Below are positions 1 to 8,955 of a stretch of 41,101 bases of DNA, piece after piece. The DNA is taken from the NCBI GenBank assembly GCA_028291545.1, contig JAQGHR010000136.1, positions 1 to 41,101 on the forward strand, given 5' to 3'. The notes below the pieces were generated by a model. The model saw only the letters and a list, made by a program, of their open reading frames with translations, did no database searches and was not told where the DNA came from. This stretch comes from Planctomycetota bacterium (GTDB taxonomy: Bacteria; Planctomycetota; Planctomycetia; Isosphaerales; Isosphaeraceae). The translations under genes were made by a program, and so were the position numbers. Every line of letters begins with the position of its first letter. Positions within the stretch are counted from its first letter, which is position 1.

Positions 1-74
1 ATGGGTGGCTGGGGTCGGGCCACGCCGCGGCGACGCCCCCGGCCAACCAGCCGACTCACCCGAGTTGTCACCCG

Positions 75-902
75 CTATTCGAGTTTCAAATCTCGTTTTG
101 CGGCCTTCAACACGGTCTCGACGTAGAACTCCTCGTACTCCGCATAAAGACGCTCGAGCGGCAGATCGGCTTTGGCATCCAACGAGAAGATGTAGTGGCC
201 GACGAAGCCGATGCTCCATTCGTCGCCGTATCGGTAGCGATACAGGGAACAGAGCGTCTTCCGATCGCGGCCGGGAGATTTTCGGAATCGTGTGTCAAGT
301 AAGTGGATTTCGTCTGGGGGCTCGCCATATTCCTGCGGAGAGGCCAGCCACTCGATGAGTTTTGTCTCGGCATTGCTCGGGAGAACGCTGGGGAACCGGG
401 GCAGGAAGCAGCCGATGGCTACACCTAGCGCACAAGCCACCGCACTCAGGAGATAATACCCGCTGCTATCCGTGCGGAGAGTCACGGAGAACTCGATGAG
501 GTAGATCGCCGGGCTGATCAGTGCCGATTCGGTCACCAAGCTGAAGACTTCGAGCCCTCGATTTGCGTTGGCACTCAGTTCGACATCGTATTGCACATGC
601 CGGACGCTGATCACACGAAGCGCAGCCGAACTTACGAGCACGAATATGATGAGCAGCCTCCACCATGTAATGGCGAAGGTGGGTACGACGCGGAACTCGG
701 ACGAGATGAGCCCCAAGATGAGTAAGGCTCCCGAGAGAGCCTCAGTCACGATTACGGCCGAAGGAAAGCGATCCTTCAACATCGACCTGACCTGGAAGAC
801 AAGCCATATCAGGAGGGTGATGCTATAACCGACGACCAGTATGTGCATTTCATCCCAATCCGAATGGCACGAGGTCGAAAAAAGATCGTCGATCAAATCC
901 AT
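75..902 (-). CDS. hypothetical five-helix membrane protein
   Basis: This 275-residue protein is not one I recognise. Four to five hydrophobic segments lie in the first 170 residues: roughly 19-38 (MHILVVGYSITLLIWL), 48-66, 75-100, 125-145 and 150-170. A soluble, charged tail of about 100 residues follows, with motifs such as PPDEIHLLDTRFR and YRYGDEWSIGFVGHY. It should sit in a membrane with the tail on one face. Its ATG overlaps the stop of priA by one base (TAATG on the minus strand), so translational coupling to priA is likely and it is probably the distal gene of a two-gene operon. No link to PriA function is evident. The reading frame is convincing because of the overlap and the clean membrane pattern; the function is unknown. 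Confidence 0.75.
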   Translation of the reverse strand: MDLIDDLFSTSCHSDWDEMHILVVGYSITLLIWLVFQVRSMLKDRFPSAVIVTEALSGALLILGLISSEFRVVPTFAITWWRLLIIFVLVSSAALRVISVRHVQYDVELSANANRGLEVFSLVTESALISPAIYLIEFSVTLRTDSSGYYLLSAVACALGVAIGCFLPRFPSVLPSNAETKLIEWLASPQEYGEPPDEIHLLDTRFRKSPGRDRKTLCSLYRYRYGDEWSIGFVGHYIFSLDAKADLPLERLYAEYEEFYVETVLKAAKRDLKLE

Positions 903-3181
903 TACAGCAAGCTCACCGGGTCCACATCCACCGCCAGCTCAACCTCGCCGGGAAGCACCACGGTCGGCAAGATCTGATGGAGCATCTCCTGGAGAGGCCG
1001 GGCGGTCGGGGCCTGGAGGCGGAGGTGGTAGCGGAAGAGGTTCTTGATCTTCATCACGGGGGCGGGCGAGGGGCCGAGCAGGACCACGCCGTCGGGGGCC
1101 AAGGACTTCAGAATCGAGGCCAATCCGTCGAGAAATCGCCTCACTTCGGACTCGTTCGGACCGCGAGCGATCAGGCGGACGATCCGGCCGAACGGGGGAA
1201 GGCGGTGCTCGCGGCGGCGTTCCAGCTCGTGGCGGACGAAGCCGAGATAATCGTGCTCGCGGGCGCGGAGGATGGCGGGCTCGTCGGGGCAGAACGTCTG
1301 CACCAGCACCTTGCCGGGACGATCGCCGCGACCGGTGCGGCCGGCGACCTGGGCCACGAGCTGGAACGTACGCTCGGCGGCGCGGAAGTCGGGAAGGTGG
1401 AGCGACGTGTCGGCGTTCACGACGCCCACGAGCGTGACGTCGGGGAAGTCCAGCCCCTTGGCGATCATCTGGGTTCCGAGAAGGATATTCACCTCGCCAT
1501 TCTTGAACGCCTTTAACACCTGTTCGTGGCTGCCGGGCGAGCGCATCGTGTCCGAGTCCATCCGGCGCACGACGGCGTCGGGGAACGCGGCCCGGACCTC
1601 GCGCTCCAGGCGTTCGGTGCCGACGCCCCCGTAGTGCAGGCCGGTGCGGCAGGAGGGGCAGAACTCGGGCGGGTCGCGCTCGGCGTCGCAGGTGTGGCAC
1701 ATGGCCCGCTTGCGGCCCTTGTGATGCGTCAGGGCCACGTCGCAGGCGTCGCACTTCACAATATAGCCGCACTTGGGGCAGAGGATGAACGTGTGGAAGC
1801 CCCGGCGATTGAGCAGCAACATCACCTGCCCGCGATCGTCGAGCGCCTCGCGCATCGCGAGTCTCAACGGCGCGCTCAGGCCGCCCAGGGCATGGCCGCG
1901 CTCGGGCTTCTCGTTGCGGAGGTCGATCAGGCCGACCTCCGGCATCGGCCGCTCGGCCACCCGCTTGGAGAGCGTGAGCTTCGTGTATCGGCCCGACTCG
2001 GCGTTCCGCCACGACTCCATCGCCGGCGTGGCCGAACCCAGCAGCACGGGCACGCCCAGCTTTTGCGCACGGACGATCGCCACGTCGCGGGCGTGGTAGC
2101 GGGGGATGCTTTCTTGCTTGAACGTGCTCTCATGCTCCTCGTCGATCACGATCAGGCCGAGGTTCCTCGCCGGCGCGAACACGGCCGATCGCGCCCCCAC
2201 GACCACCTGGACCTCGCCCGCCGCGATCGCCCGCCAGTGCCGGTGCCGCTCCACGTCCGAGAGGTGGCTGTGCAGCACGGCGATCTTCGGGAACCGTCTC
2301 TTGAACCGGCGGATCGTCTGCGGCGTGAGGCTGATCTCCGGCACCAGCACGATCGCCTCCCGGCCGCGCGCCACCACGCGCTCGATCGCGCTCAGGTACA
2401 CTTCCGTCTTGCCGCTCCCGGTCACCCCGTGCAGCAGGAACGCCGCGAAGCCGTCGCCGTCGAGCGCCGGGGCCATCGTGTCGAGCACGACCCGCTGCTC
2501 GTCGGTCAGATCCAGCGGGGCGCGAACCGCCTCGGGTTCGTCCTTCACCCGGTCCACCAGGGGCTTATCGGTCCGCCTCTTGACGGTGTGGAGCAGGCCT
2601 TTCTGCTTCAGCGCGGTGATCGGGCCGGGCGCGCACCTCGCCAGCCGGCAGGCGTCGTCCAGGGTCAGCAACTCGTTCGATCGGCAGAGCACCGCCAGGG
2701 CCTCGGCCTGTTTGGGCGGCAATTGCAGGGTCTCGCGGGCGAGCTTGGTCTCCTCGGGCACGATCAGGAACGTCCTCATGAGCGTCCCGGCCGCCTTCTT
2801 CACCCCGGCCGGAACCACGGCGTCGAGCGCCTGGCCCCAGGAGCAGGCGTAGTACGAGCCCATCCACCGCGTCAATTCCAGCATCGGCGCGTCGATCAAC
2901 GGCGGGTCGTCCATCACCTCCAGGATGTCCTTGACGCGGTCCGGTTCGACCCCGTCTTCCGGATCCACGCCGATCGTCACGCAATATCCGACCGCGGGCG
3001 TATTCCCCCGCCCCAGCGGCACGCGTACCCTGGCCCCGACCTTCAATCGCCCCTGCATCGACTTCGGCACGCGGTAGGAAAACACCTGATCCACGGGCCG
3101 ATTCAGGACGATGCCCGCGTACGGACCATCGGCCTCCGTGGCGAACATGGCGGCCTGTCGTTTGGCGTTGACGGGGGTCAT
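902..3181 (-). CDS. priA: primosomal protein N' (replication restart helicase PriA)
   Basis: PriA is a superfamily 2 3'-5' DNA helicase that reloads the replisome at stalled forks. The 759 residues match the family's usual length. In order I see an N-terminal 3'-DNA-binding region (about 20-115, with VFSYRVP and GARVRVPLG), a Walker A motif GVTGSGKTE near residue 253, a DEEH box (VIDEEHE) near 347, and a cysteine-rich zinc insertion near 470-507 (CPKCGY, CDACD, CHTC, CPSC). The late helicase motif QVAGRTGRGDRPG follows. All catalytic and zinc motifs appear intact. The ATG at 3181 was chosen as the longest start. An internal Met12 would also preserve the DNA-binding domain. The gene is divergent from the small gene at 3238, and its stop overlaps the start of the downstream membrane protein gene. 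Confidence 0.97.
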   Translation of the reverse strand: MTPVNAKRQAAMFATEADGPYAGIVLNRPVDQVFSYRVPKSMQGRLKVGARVRVPLGRGNTPAVGYCVTIGVDPEDGVEPDRVKDILEVMDDPPLIDAPMLELTRWMGSYYACSWGQALDAVVPAGVKKAAGTLMRTFLIVPEETKLARETLQLPPKQAEALAVLCRSNELLTLDDACRLARCAPGPITALKQKGLLHTVKRRTDKPLVDRVKDEPEAVRAPLDLTDEQRVVLDTMAPALDGDGFAAFLLHGVTGSGKTEVYLSAIERVVARGREAIVLVPEISLTPQTIRRFKRRFPKIAVLHSHLSDVERHRHWRAIAAGEVQVVVGARSAVFAPARNLGLIVIDEEHESTFKQESIPRYHARDVAIVRAQKLGVPVLLGSATPAMESWRNAESGRYTKLTLSKRVAERPMPEVGLIDLRNEKPERGHALGGLSAPLRLAMREALDDRGQVMLLLNRRGFHTFILCPKCGYIVKCDACDVALTHHKGRKRAMCHTCDAERDPPEFCPSCRTGLHYGGVGTERLEREVRAAFPDAVVRRMDSDTMRSPGSHEQVLKAFKNGEVNILLGTQMIAKGLDFPDVTLVGVVNADTSLHLPDFRAAERTFQLVAQVAGRTGRGDRPGKVLVQTFCPDEPAILRAREHDYLGFVRHELERRREHRLPPFGRIVRLIARGPNESEVRRFLDGLASILKSLAPDGVVLLGPSPAPVMKIKNLFRYHLRLQAPTARPLQEMLHQILPTVVLPGEVELAVDVDPVSLL

Positions 3182-3237
3182 CGGGGGGCCTTATGGTCGT
3201 GGCGGTAGGACAGGGCCTTTATTTCCAGAAAACAACG

Positions 3238-3558
3238 ATGAACGATCCCTCGCCCGATCCGCAACCGTCCAGCTTCAAGCAAATCGTTCGCACGCTCATC
3301 GAAGCGACCCCCGAATGGTGGACCTCGGCGACCCTGGAACTCGTGGCCCCGCCCGAGGGCCTGGGCCGGGGAGTCAGCCACCTCATCTACAATCCGCAGC
3401 ATCCTCGCGATATCGTGGTCCCGACCGAGGACTTGATGGCGGCGACCCGTGAGCTGGAACTCGCGAGCCTGGCGCAAGGGGATTCCTGGAGGCGTTGTAT
3501 CTTCCGCATTACTCAAGAGCAGGACAACTGGCGATTCGTGGCGGAGTTTGAGAGGTAG
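3238..3558 (+). CDS. small hypothetical protein, 106 aa
   Basis: A short soluble protein beginning MNDPSPDPQPSSFKQIV. The frame is open further upstream to 3193, but the ATG at 3238 gives a natural N-terminus and keeps a 56-bp intergenic region with divergent priA. It contains PEWWTSATLELVAP, a basic RRCIFRITQEQ stretch and an aromatic end (DNWRFVAEFER). There is no signal peptide or membrane segment. The alternating beta-like tail (SWRRCIFRIT, NWRFVAEF) vaguely recalls small immunity-type proteins of the YezG kind, but this is not strong enough to assign. It may be transcribed alone or with nadD, which starts 117 bp downstream. Confidence 0.6.
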   Translation: MNDPSPDPQPSSFKQIVRTLIEATPEWWTSATLELVAPPEGLGRGVSHLIYNPQHPRDIVVPTEDLMAATRELELASLAQGDSWRRCIFRITQEQDNWRFVAEFER

Positions 3559-3675
3559 AACGCGCCGCGGGTCGTGGCTGGCCCCGGCCGGAATGTCGTG
3601 TAAGATTCTACTTCATCTGTGAACGCCTGTTAACTGAAATCCGACCGGTTTCCCGAACTCCGAGGATCGACGCCG

Positions 3676-4284
3676 ATGCGACTGGGCCTGTTCGGTGGGA
3701 CGTTTGATCCGATCCACCAGGGACACCTGATCCTGGCCGAGGCGTGTCGGGAGGCGCTGGCGCTCGATCGCGTCTGGTTCGTGGTGGCCGGTTCTCCCCC
3801 GCACAAGCCGGCGGGGAGGACTCCGGTGGGCGATCGGATCGAGATGGCCCGCATCGCAACGGCCGGTCATCCGGCGTTCGAGGTCTCGGAGATCGAGGCC
3901 CGGGGGGCCGGCCCGAATTATAGCTTCGAGACCCTGGAGATGATCCACCGCGATCGACCCGAGGACGATCTTTTCTTCCTCATTGGCGCCGATAGCCTCG
4001 CCGATCTCCCCCTCTGGCGCCGCCCCGATCGCATCGCCGAGTTGGCGACGATCGTCGTCGTGAACCGTCCCGGCATCGATCCTGCCGTCCTGTTGTCCCC
4101 GCCCGATCTCGGCCCCAAGGCCCGGCCGATCGAGCGAGTGGCGATCCCTCCCATCGGCATCGCCTCGCACGATTTGCGGCGGCGCGTGGCGGAGGGGCGG
4201 AGCATCCGATACCTCGTGCCCCGCGGAGTCGAGGCGTATATTACAGAGCAGAGATTGTATCGGGCCGAGCCGCGACCCGGCTGA
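3676..4284 (+). CDS. nadD: nicotinate-nucleotide adenylyltransferase NadD
   Basis: NadD transfers AMP from ATP to nicotinate mononucleotide, giving deamido-NAD in cytosolic NAD synthesis. The 202-residue protein begins with the nucleotidyltransferase signature LFGGTFDPIHQGHL, where HxGH is the ATP-binding motif. It then has PPHKPAG, a typical NMN-site region (YSFETLEMI) and FFLIGADSLADLPLWRRPD. The C-terminal motif that is usually ISSTxIRxRVxxGxSIRYLVP appears as IASHDLRRRVAEGRSIRYLVP: Ser is kept but Thr is His. Length and motif order are normal. It precedes the DUF4058 gene by 16 bp and may be cotranscribed with it, although the functions look unrelated. Confidence 0.95.
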   Translation: MRLGLFGGTFDPIHQGHLILAEACREALALDRVWFVVAGSPPHKPAGRTPVGDRIEMARIATAGHPAFEVSEIEARGAGPNYSFETLEMIHRDRPEDDLFFLIGADSLADLPLWRRPDRIAELATIVVVNRPGIDPAVLLSPPDLGPKARPIERVAIPPIGIASHDLRRRVAEGRSIRYLVPRGVEAYITEQRLYRAEPRPG

Positions 4285-4300
4285 TCGAAGGAGACGCGCC

Positions 4301-5128
4301 ATGCCGTCGCCGTTCCCTGGAATGGACCCGTACCTGGAGCATCCCCGATGGTTCCCGGGTTTGCATGATCGTCTGATCGTGGTCCTGAGTGAATTCCTCC
4401 AAGCCAAGCTCCCTGCCCCCTACTTCGCGGAGATCGGGCGACGCCTGTGGGTAGAGGTCTCTCGTCGCGCCGTCGAGCCGGACGTGCAGGTCAGGCGCGC
4501 GAATCGGCCTCGCGATCCTGTCTCGGGCGGCGGAGGCCTCGCCACGGCGATGCGGCCCCGGAGTCGCCCGATCGTCGTATCGGTCCCCCACGACGAGCGC
4601 AGGGAGACGTTCGTCGAAATCCGCCTGCGCGAGGACTACGGCGAGCGCGTTGTCGCGGCGATCGAGGTGCTCAGCCCAGGGAACAAGGTGCCGGGTGAGC
4701 AAGGCCGCGAACTCTACCTGCGCAAGCAACGCGAGTTGATAGACAGCGCAACCCACCTCATCGAAATCGACCTCCTGCGCGCGGGCCAGCATACCATCGC
4801 CGTGCCCCGGGATCTCGTCGTCGAGTCGGCCGGGCCGTTCGACTACCTCGTCTCGATCCACCGCTTCGATCGCCTCGAAGACTTCGAGGTCTACCCGATC
4901 CTCCTCGACGACCGCCTGCCCGAGGTTGCGTTCCCGCTCCTGCCCGGCGACCCCGATGTCCTGATCGACTTCCAGGCTGTCTTCGACCGATGCTACGACA
5001 CGGGCCCTTATCGCTCGAACGTCGGCTACGGCGAGGAGCCCATCATCCCGCCGTTGAGCGCCGAGCAGGCGGCCTGGGCGGCGCAGGTCATCGGCGGGAG
5101 CGCGGCCGAATCAGCGTCGTCGCCTTGA
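4301..5128 (+). CDS. DUF4058 family protein
   Basis: The 275-residue protein opens with the family hallmark MPSPFPGMDPYLE, followed by HPRWFPGLHDRL and the central SPGNKVPG stretch with VEIRLRED. DUF4058 proteins are frequent in planctomycetes and cyanobacteria. The central region (IEVLSPGNK, then an acidic/Glu-Lys pattern) resembles the core of restriction-endonuclease-like folds, but a biochemical role has not been established to my knowledge. The start is well supported by an AAGGAG ribosome-binding site about 8 bases upstream. No signal peptide is visible. It lies between nadD and ada on the same strand with short gaps, so a shared transcript is possible. Confidence 0.9.
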   Translation: MPSPFPGMDPYLEHPRWFPGLHDRLIVVLSEFLQAKLPAPYFAEIGRRLWVEVSRRAVEPDVQVRRANRPRDPVSGGGGLATAMRPRSRPIVVSVPHDERRETFVEIRLREDYGERVVAAIEVLSPGNKVPGEQGRELYLRKQRELIDSATHLIEIDLLRAGQHTIAVPRDLVVESAGPFDYLVSIHRFDRLEDFEVYPILLDDRLPEVAFPLLPGDPDVLIDFQAVFDRCYDTGPYRSNVGYGEEPIIPPLSAEQAAWAAQVIGGSAAESASSP

Positions 5129-5214
5129 TCCGAATTCCGCGCCCGAAAATCGGTGGAGATGCGCTCAGTCCGCGTCGTATCCTTGGTCATCCTCAAGTGT
5201 GTGGAGAGGCGACC

Positions 5215-6309
5215 ATGGCGACGACACAGGTTCCCGGCGCGGCGGAGATGTATCAGGCCCTCGTGGATCGCGATCCGTCGTATGACGGCGTGTTCTACGT
5301 CGCCGTCAAGACGACGGGGATCTTCTGCCGGCCGACCTGCCCGGCGAGGAAGCCGAAGCGGGAGAACGTGGCGTTCTACCCGACCACGAGCGAGGCCCTG
5401 CGCCGCGGGTTCCGGCCGTGCAAGCGGTGCAGGCCGATGGAGATGGCGGGCGGGGCTCCGGAGTGGGCGAGGACGCTCCTGGAGGAAATCGAGGAATCGC
5501 CGCGCACACGCCTGTCCGACGACGACCTGATCGCTCGCAAGATCGATCCATCCCGGGCTCGCCGCTATTTCAAGGAGCGTTTCGGCATGACGTTTCACGC
5601 GTATCATCGTGCCCGCAGAATGGGCCTGGCGCTGGCGGATGTCCGCGATGGGAGCGATCTCCTCGCGACGGGCCTCGATAACGGATATGACTCGTCCAGC
5701 GGCTTCCGCGACGCCTTCTCCCGCCTCTTCGGCGAGCCTCCCGGGCGTGCCCGCTCGGCGTCGTGCTTGCTGGCGAAGCAGGTGGAAACGCCGCTGGGGC
5801 CGATGCTCGCGGTGGCGGGCGACGATGGGCTTTGCCTGCTCGAATTCGTCGATCGCCGGGCCATGGAGGAGCAGGTGGCCACGCTCCGCAAGCACTTTCC
5901 CGGCCCGGTCGTCCCCGGCAGGAACGAGCACCTCGATCGGATCACCGAGGAGCTGGCTCGATACTTCGACGGTACGCTCACCGCGTTTACCGTGCCTCTG
6001 GTCCATCCCAGCTCGCCGTTCCAGGCGGCGGTGTGGGCGGCGCTGAAGGGGATTCCGTACGGTCAAACCACGTCTTACGGCGCGATCGCCGCCCGGATCG
6101 GCCGCCCCGGCGCGAGCCAGGCGGTGGGTCGGGCCAACGGCGAGAACCGGCTGGCGATCGTCGTCCCCTGCCACCGCGTCGTGCGGTCCGACGGCCACCT
6201 CTGCGGCTATGCGGGCGGGTTGAGGCGGAAGCAGTGGTTGCTGGATCTGGAGAGGAGGATGGGGGGCGGGACCGGCTGGCTTTTTCCGGAGAGTTCACCG
6301 ATCCTATGA
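5215..6309 (+). CDS. ada: bifunctional Ada: methylphosphotriester and O6-methylguanine DNA methyltransferase / AraC-type regulator
   Basis: Ada repairs alkylated DNA suicidally and activates the adaptive response after self-methylation. The order is complete. The N-terminal zinc domain has GIFCRPTCPARKP and PCKRC, giving four cysteines, one of them the methylphosphotriester acceptor. A central AraC-type helix-turn-helix follows (KIDPSRARRYFKERFGMTFHAYHRARR, then GYDSSSGFRDAFSR). The C-terminal MGMT domain has the active-site motif VVPCHRV. The ATG at 5215 gives 364 residues, close to the classic 354, and has GGAGAGG about 6 bases upstream. The frame is open further 5' but that part overlaps the DUF4058 gene and looks like noise. 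In other bacteria Ada binds its own promoter; the 86-bp gap upstream is where such a site would be. Confidence 0.96.
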   Translation: MATTQVPGAAEMYQALVDRDPSYDGVFYVAVKTTGIFCRPTCPARKPKRENVAFYPTTSEALRRGFRPCKRCRPMEMAGGAPEWARTLLEEIEESPRTRLSDDDLIARKIDPSRARRYFKERFGMTFHAYHRARRMGLALADVRDGSDLLATGLDNGYDSSSGFRDAFSRLFGEPPGRARSASCLLAKQVETPLGPMLAVAGDDGLCLLEFVDRRAMEEQVATLRKHFPGPVVPGRNEHLDRITEELARYFDGTLTAFTVPLVHPSSPFQAAVWAALKGIPYGQTTSYGAIAARIGRPGASQAVGRANGENRLAIVVPCHRVVRSDGHLCGYAGGLRRKQWLLDLERRMGGGTGWLFPESSPIL

Positions 6310-6342
6310 GGGAGCCGCATCGACCGGATGGGAGGGTTCGCC

Positions 6343-7131
6343 ATGAGCACGGCCGCTGAGTCGGACGATATCGCCGCGTTCGGGAAGCTTTTTTTGACCG
6401 GCTACGACCCGAACTACCCCGACACGGACGACATGCCGATGGGCGAATCCACCGATCAGTACGAGTGGATCGTCATGATCGTCGAGGGCCTGAAACTCAT
6501 CTTCCGGGACGACCCGAACGTCTTCGTCGCGGGAGACCTCTTCTGGTATCCCGTCCTTGGCGAGCCCGAGACGCGCACCGCCCCGGATGCCATGGTCGTC
6601 TTCGGCAGGCCGAAGGGGTCTCGCGCCTCGTATATGCAGTGGCGCGAGCAGGGCATTCCGCCCCAGGTCGTCTTTGAGGTGATCTCGAAGCACAATCGGC
6701 CGTACATCATGGCGAAGAAGTTCGAATTGTACGAACGATTCGGGGTCGAGGAGTACTATCTCTACGATTTCACCAAGAAGACGTTTTCCGGCTTCCTTCG
6801 CGACGGCGACCGGCTCGAGCCGATCCTCGTCCTCGACCACTGGACCAGCCCGAGGCTGGGCGTCCGCTTCCACTTGCGCGATGATGGCTACCTGGAGATG
6901 TTCGGCCCCGACGGCGGCCCCTTCCAATCGTTTGACCAGTTGCATCAGGAGGTCGAGGCCGAGCGGGAACGTGCTCAAGACTTCGCCCAGCAAGCCCAGG
7001 CCGAGCGGCGACGGGCCGAGGCCGAGCGGCAGAAAGCCGAGGCCGAACGGCAGAAGGCCCAGGCCGAAAACCAGCGGGCCGAGCGATTGGCCGCTCGCCT
7101 TCGCGAACTCGGAGTCGATCCTGAAGAGTGA
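6343..7131 (+). CDS. Uma2-family putative endonuclease (DUF820) with C-terminal coiled coil
   Basis: The first 190 residues match the Uma2/DUF820 fold, a PD-(D/E)XK-nuclease-like family. The expected pattern is visible: PDAMVVFG (the conserved Asp), PPQVVFEVISKHNR (the E-x-S motif), then KKFELYERFGVEEYYLYD. The last 60 residues are a heptad-rich Glu/Arg/Ala/Gln coiled coil (repeats of AERQKAEAERQKAQAE), common in planctomycete and cyanobacterial copies. The ATG at 6343 is preferred over 6328 because GGGAGG lies 7 bases upstream of it. These genes occur in large paralogous sets; their biological role is not established. No signal peptide is present. It is convergent with the lipoprotein gene, 24 bp away. 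Confidence 0.9.
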   Translation: MSTAAESDDIAAFGKLFLTGYDPNYPDTDDMPMGESTDQYEWIVMIVEGLKLIFRDDPNVFVAGDLFWYPVLGEPETRTAPDAMVVFGRPKGSRASYMQWREQGIPPQVVFEVISKHNRPYIMAKKFELYERFGVEEYYLYDFTKKTFSGFLRDGDRLEPILVLDHWTSPRLGVRFHLRDDGYLEMFGPDGGPFQSFDQLHQEVEAERERAQDFAQQAQAERRRAEAERQKAEAERQKAQAENQRAERLAARLRELGVDPEE

Positions 7132-7155
7132 GCCGGGGCAGGGAATACCGGCCGA

Positions 7156-7641
7156 TCACGGCGACGGTTGGTCCAGGTCGATTCGCAGGGGCTGGGACGA
7201 CGTGATCTCGCGGACGATCGGAGAATTTTCGGGCGCGAAGGCTCCGTTGAGGAGGTCCTTGTCGGGATCTCCGTTCTTGCCCTTTTTCTTGGCCTGGGAC
7301 CGATCCCGGCCGGCGCGAAGGACGACCGACACGCGGTACTTCCCGGGCGGGATGCCCTCGCCGTCGATGCCCGGAACGTCGAAGGATCCATCGCTGGCGA
7401 CGTTCGCCGCATAGAGGTCCGGTCCGGTGGGCGTCTTGCCGTCAACCTCGGCCTTTGCCAGGGGATGGAACCCGACCTCGAGCTGCATACCCTTCACGGC
7501 ATCGACCGGTAGTCCACTCCGACTGACCGTGCCGGTGACCTTGACGTTCGAGCCGCACCCGGTCATTCCAAGCGCGGCGATCAGGACGAGTGCACGCCAC
7601 AAGCGCGACTTGAGAACAGAAACCCTCAGGATGAAATTCAT
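7156..7641 (-). CDS. small lipoprotein following a DUF1559 gene
   Basis: From the ATG at 7641 the protein has 161 residues and a clean lipoprotein signal: basic n-region (LKSRLWR), hydrophobic core (ALVLIAALG) and lipobox MTGC. The frame is open upstream to 7785 but that part is not signal-like. The mature part begins SNVKVTGTVSRSGLPVDAV and contains GSFDVPGIDGEGIPPGKYRVSVV, the pattern of a carboxypeptidase-regulatory-like beta-sandwich. A Lys-rich loop (AKKKGKNGDPDK) follows. It lies 150 bp downstream of a DUF1559 gene on the same strand, a pairing common in planctomycetes. It is probably anchored to a membrane facing the periplasm. The function is unknown. Confidence 0.85.
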   Translation of the reverse strand: MNFILRVSVLKSRLWRALVLIAALGMTGCGSNVKVTGTVSRSGLPVDAVKGMQLEVGFHPLAKAEVDGKTPTGPDLYAANVASDGSFDVPGIDGEGIPPGKYRVSVVLRAGRDRSQAKKKGKNGDPDKDLLNGAFAPENSPIVREITSSQPLRIDLDQPSP

Positions 7642-7791
7642 GATCAGGGGCCGTAGGGAGAGTGTGCGAGTTTGGAGGGACGCGGGCGTGGTCCAGCTTG
7701 CTTCTCTCATCTCGAATCGAACTGACTCGGGCCGGATCCGGCCTCGGCCCGAGTCGTTTCCGGTGGAACGATCGTCCGTCGTCACGACGGT

Positions 7792-8955
7792 TCAATAGTC
7801 GGTGGAGTTCAGGATCGTGCCGTCATTGCGGACCAGGATTGAGAACCAGATCCGGTTGGACACCGAGTTCTTGATGAACCGGACGCTGCCGTCGGCGAAT
7901 CCCGTATTGACGCCGCCCGGGTGCATGCTGCGGCTCTGTCCGCCGCTGTTGAACATGCCGCCGCCGCAGTTGAAGCCCATTCCCAGCGCGGCGGCGTTGG
8001 GGAAGAGCGGGCCGAGTACCGGCCCCGCCTGCATCTCGTCGCCGCCGTCCTTGCAGTTGGGGTAATTCAGGCCGTTCTTGTTGTTGGGCGTGGGATTGTA
8101 GGACTTGGCGTGACCGACGAGGCTCGCCATCGAGAGCCCCAAGGCCCAGGTGCCGCGAAGGTCCATCGAGTTGAGTCCAACGCGAAGCTCGCTGATGGCC
8201 GCGGTATTCGAAAGCCCGTCAGTCACCTCGGGGATCTTTGCCCCGAAATTCAGGCCCATCATCCCACCCTTGGGCATCCCGCTGAACGGGGCGGAACCCG
8301 CCCCATCGTAGCCGTTCACGGTGTGATCGGGGTCTGTGGCCCCGTGGACGGCACCGTAATTGCCCCGCGCCCAGTTCGTGAGCGGGGTATTGGTCCTCTG
8401 ATCCATCGGGGCGTACTGGGGGTAGTTCGCGTAGTCGCTCGGCGTGTAGAAGACGCTGTCATCCCGGTTGAACGAGTCCGTCGGGCAGATGAACGCACCC
8501 AGACGGGTGCCCCGCAGGGTCGCGTTCGCCCAATCCATGTTATACAAGTTGGGATTGATGGCCGTGCTCGCGTCCGCCACCGCGAAGGGGCCGCTCCAGC
8601 CCGGGTAACCCAGGACGTTCGAGGCGTTGAACAGGACCTGCTGTTCCAGGTAGGGCAGGATCATCACGGCCCAGTTCGGACCCATCGGCTCCGTCTGGTC
8701 GCTCGCCAGCGCGTCGGAGGTCTGAGTATTGGTCAGACCATTCACATAGGGCAAGATCACGCCCTTCGGGAACGTGCTGTTGGCCGACTCGAAGTTGTGT
8801 AGTCCCAGCAATAGCTGCTTAACATTGTTCACGCACTGGGCACGGCGGGCGGCCTCGCGGGCGGCCTGGACGGCGGGTAGGACCAGAGCGATCAGGACGC
8901 CGATGATCGAGATCACGACCAGTAACTCAATCAGTGTAAAGCCCTTGCGTCGCAT
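7792..8955 (-). CDS. DUF1559 prepilin-like secreted protein
   Basis: The 387-residue protein begins MRRKGFTLIELLVVISIIG, a type IV prepilin-like N-terminal methylation and cleavage signal (cut after Gly, before FTLIE). It continues into the family-specific AAREAARRAQCVNNVKQLLLGLHNFES. The C-terminal signature of DUF1559 (His-x9-Asp-Gly) is visible as HPGGVNTGFADGSVRFI. Planctomycetes carry dozens of paralogs. Roles in surface pseudopilus-like structures have been proposed but are not settled. The start is fixed by the prepilin signal. A perfect AGGAGGTGA ribosome-binding sequence sits about 72 bases upstream of this start rather than next to it. The lipoprotein at 7156-7641 follows on the same strand. 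Confidence 0.95.
   Translation of the reverse strand: MRRKGFTLIELLVVISIIGVLIALVLPAVQAAREAARRAQCVNNVKQLLLGLHNFESANSTFPKGVILPYVNGLTNTQTSDALASDQTEPMGPNWAVMILPYLEQQVLFNASNVLGYPGWSGPFAVADASTAINPNLYNMDWANATLRGTRLGAFICPTDSFNRDDSVFYTPSDYANYPQYAPMDQRTNTPLTNWARGNYGAVHGATDPDHTVNGYDGAGSAPFSGMPKGGMMGLNFGAKIPEVTDGLSNTAAISELRVGLNSMDLRGTWALGLSMASLVGHAKSYNPTPNNKNGLNYPNCKDGGDEMQAGPVLGPLFPNAAALGMGFNCGGGMFNSGGQSRSMHPGGVNTGFADGSVRFIKNSVSNRIWFSILVRNDGTILNSTDY

Noticed and set aside
1526..3208. Long open frame on the plus strand opposite priA (560 codons)
   Set aside because: It is a GC-driven shadow of priA: Arg/His/Pro-rich, without domains, and the minus strand encodes intact PriA motifs.
7021..7090. Tandem-looking AGAAAGCCGAGGCCGAGCGG DNA in the Uma2 gene
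   Set aside because: This is the coding form of a heptad coiled coil in the protein, not an independent DNA repeat.
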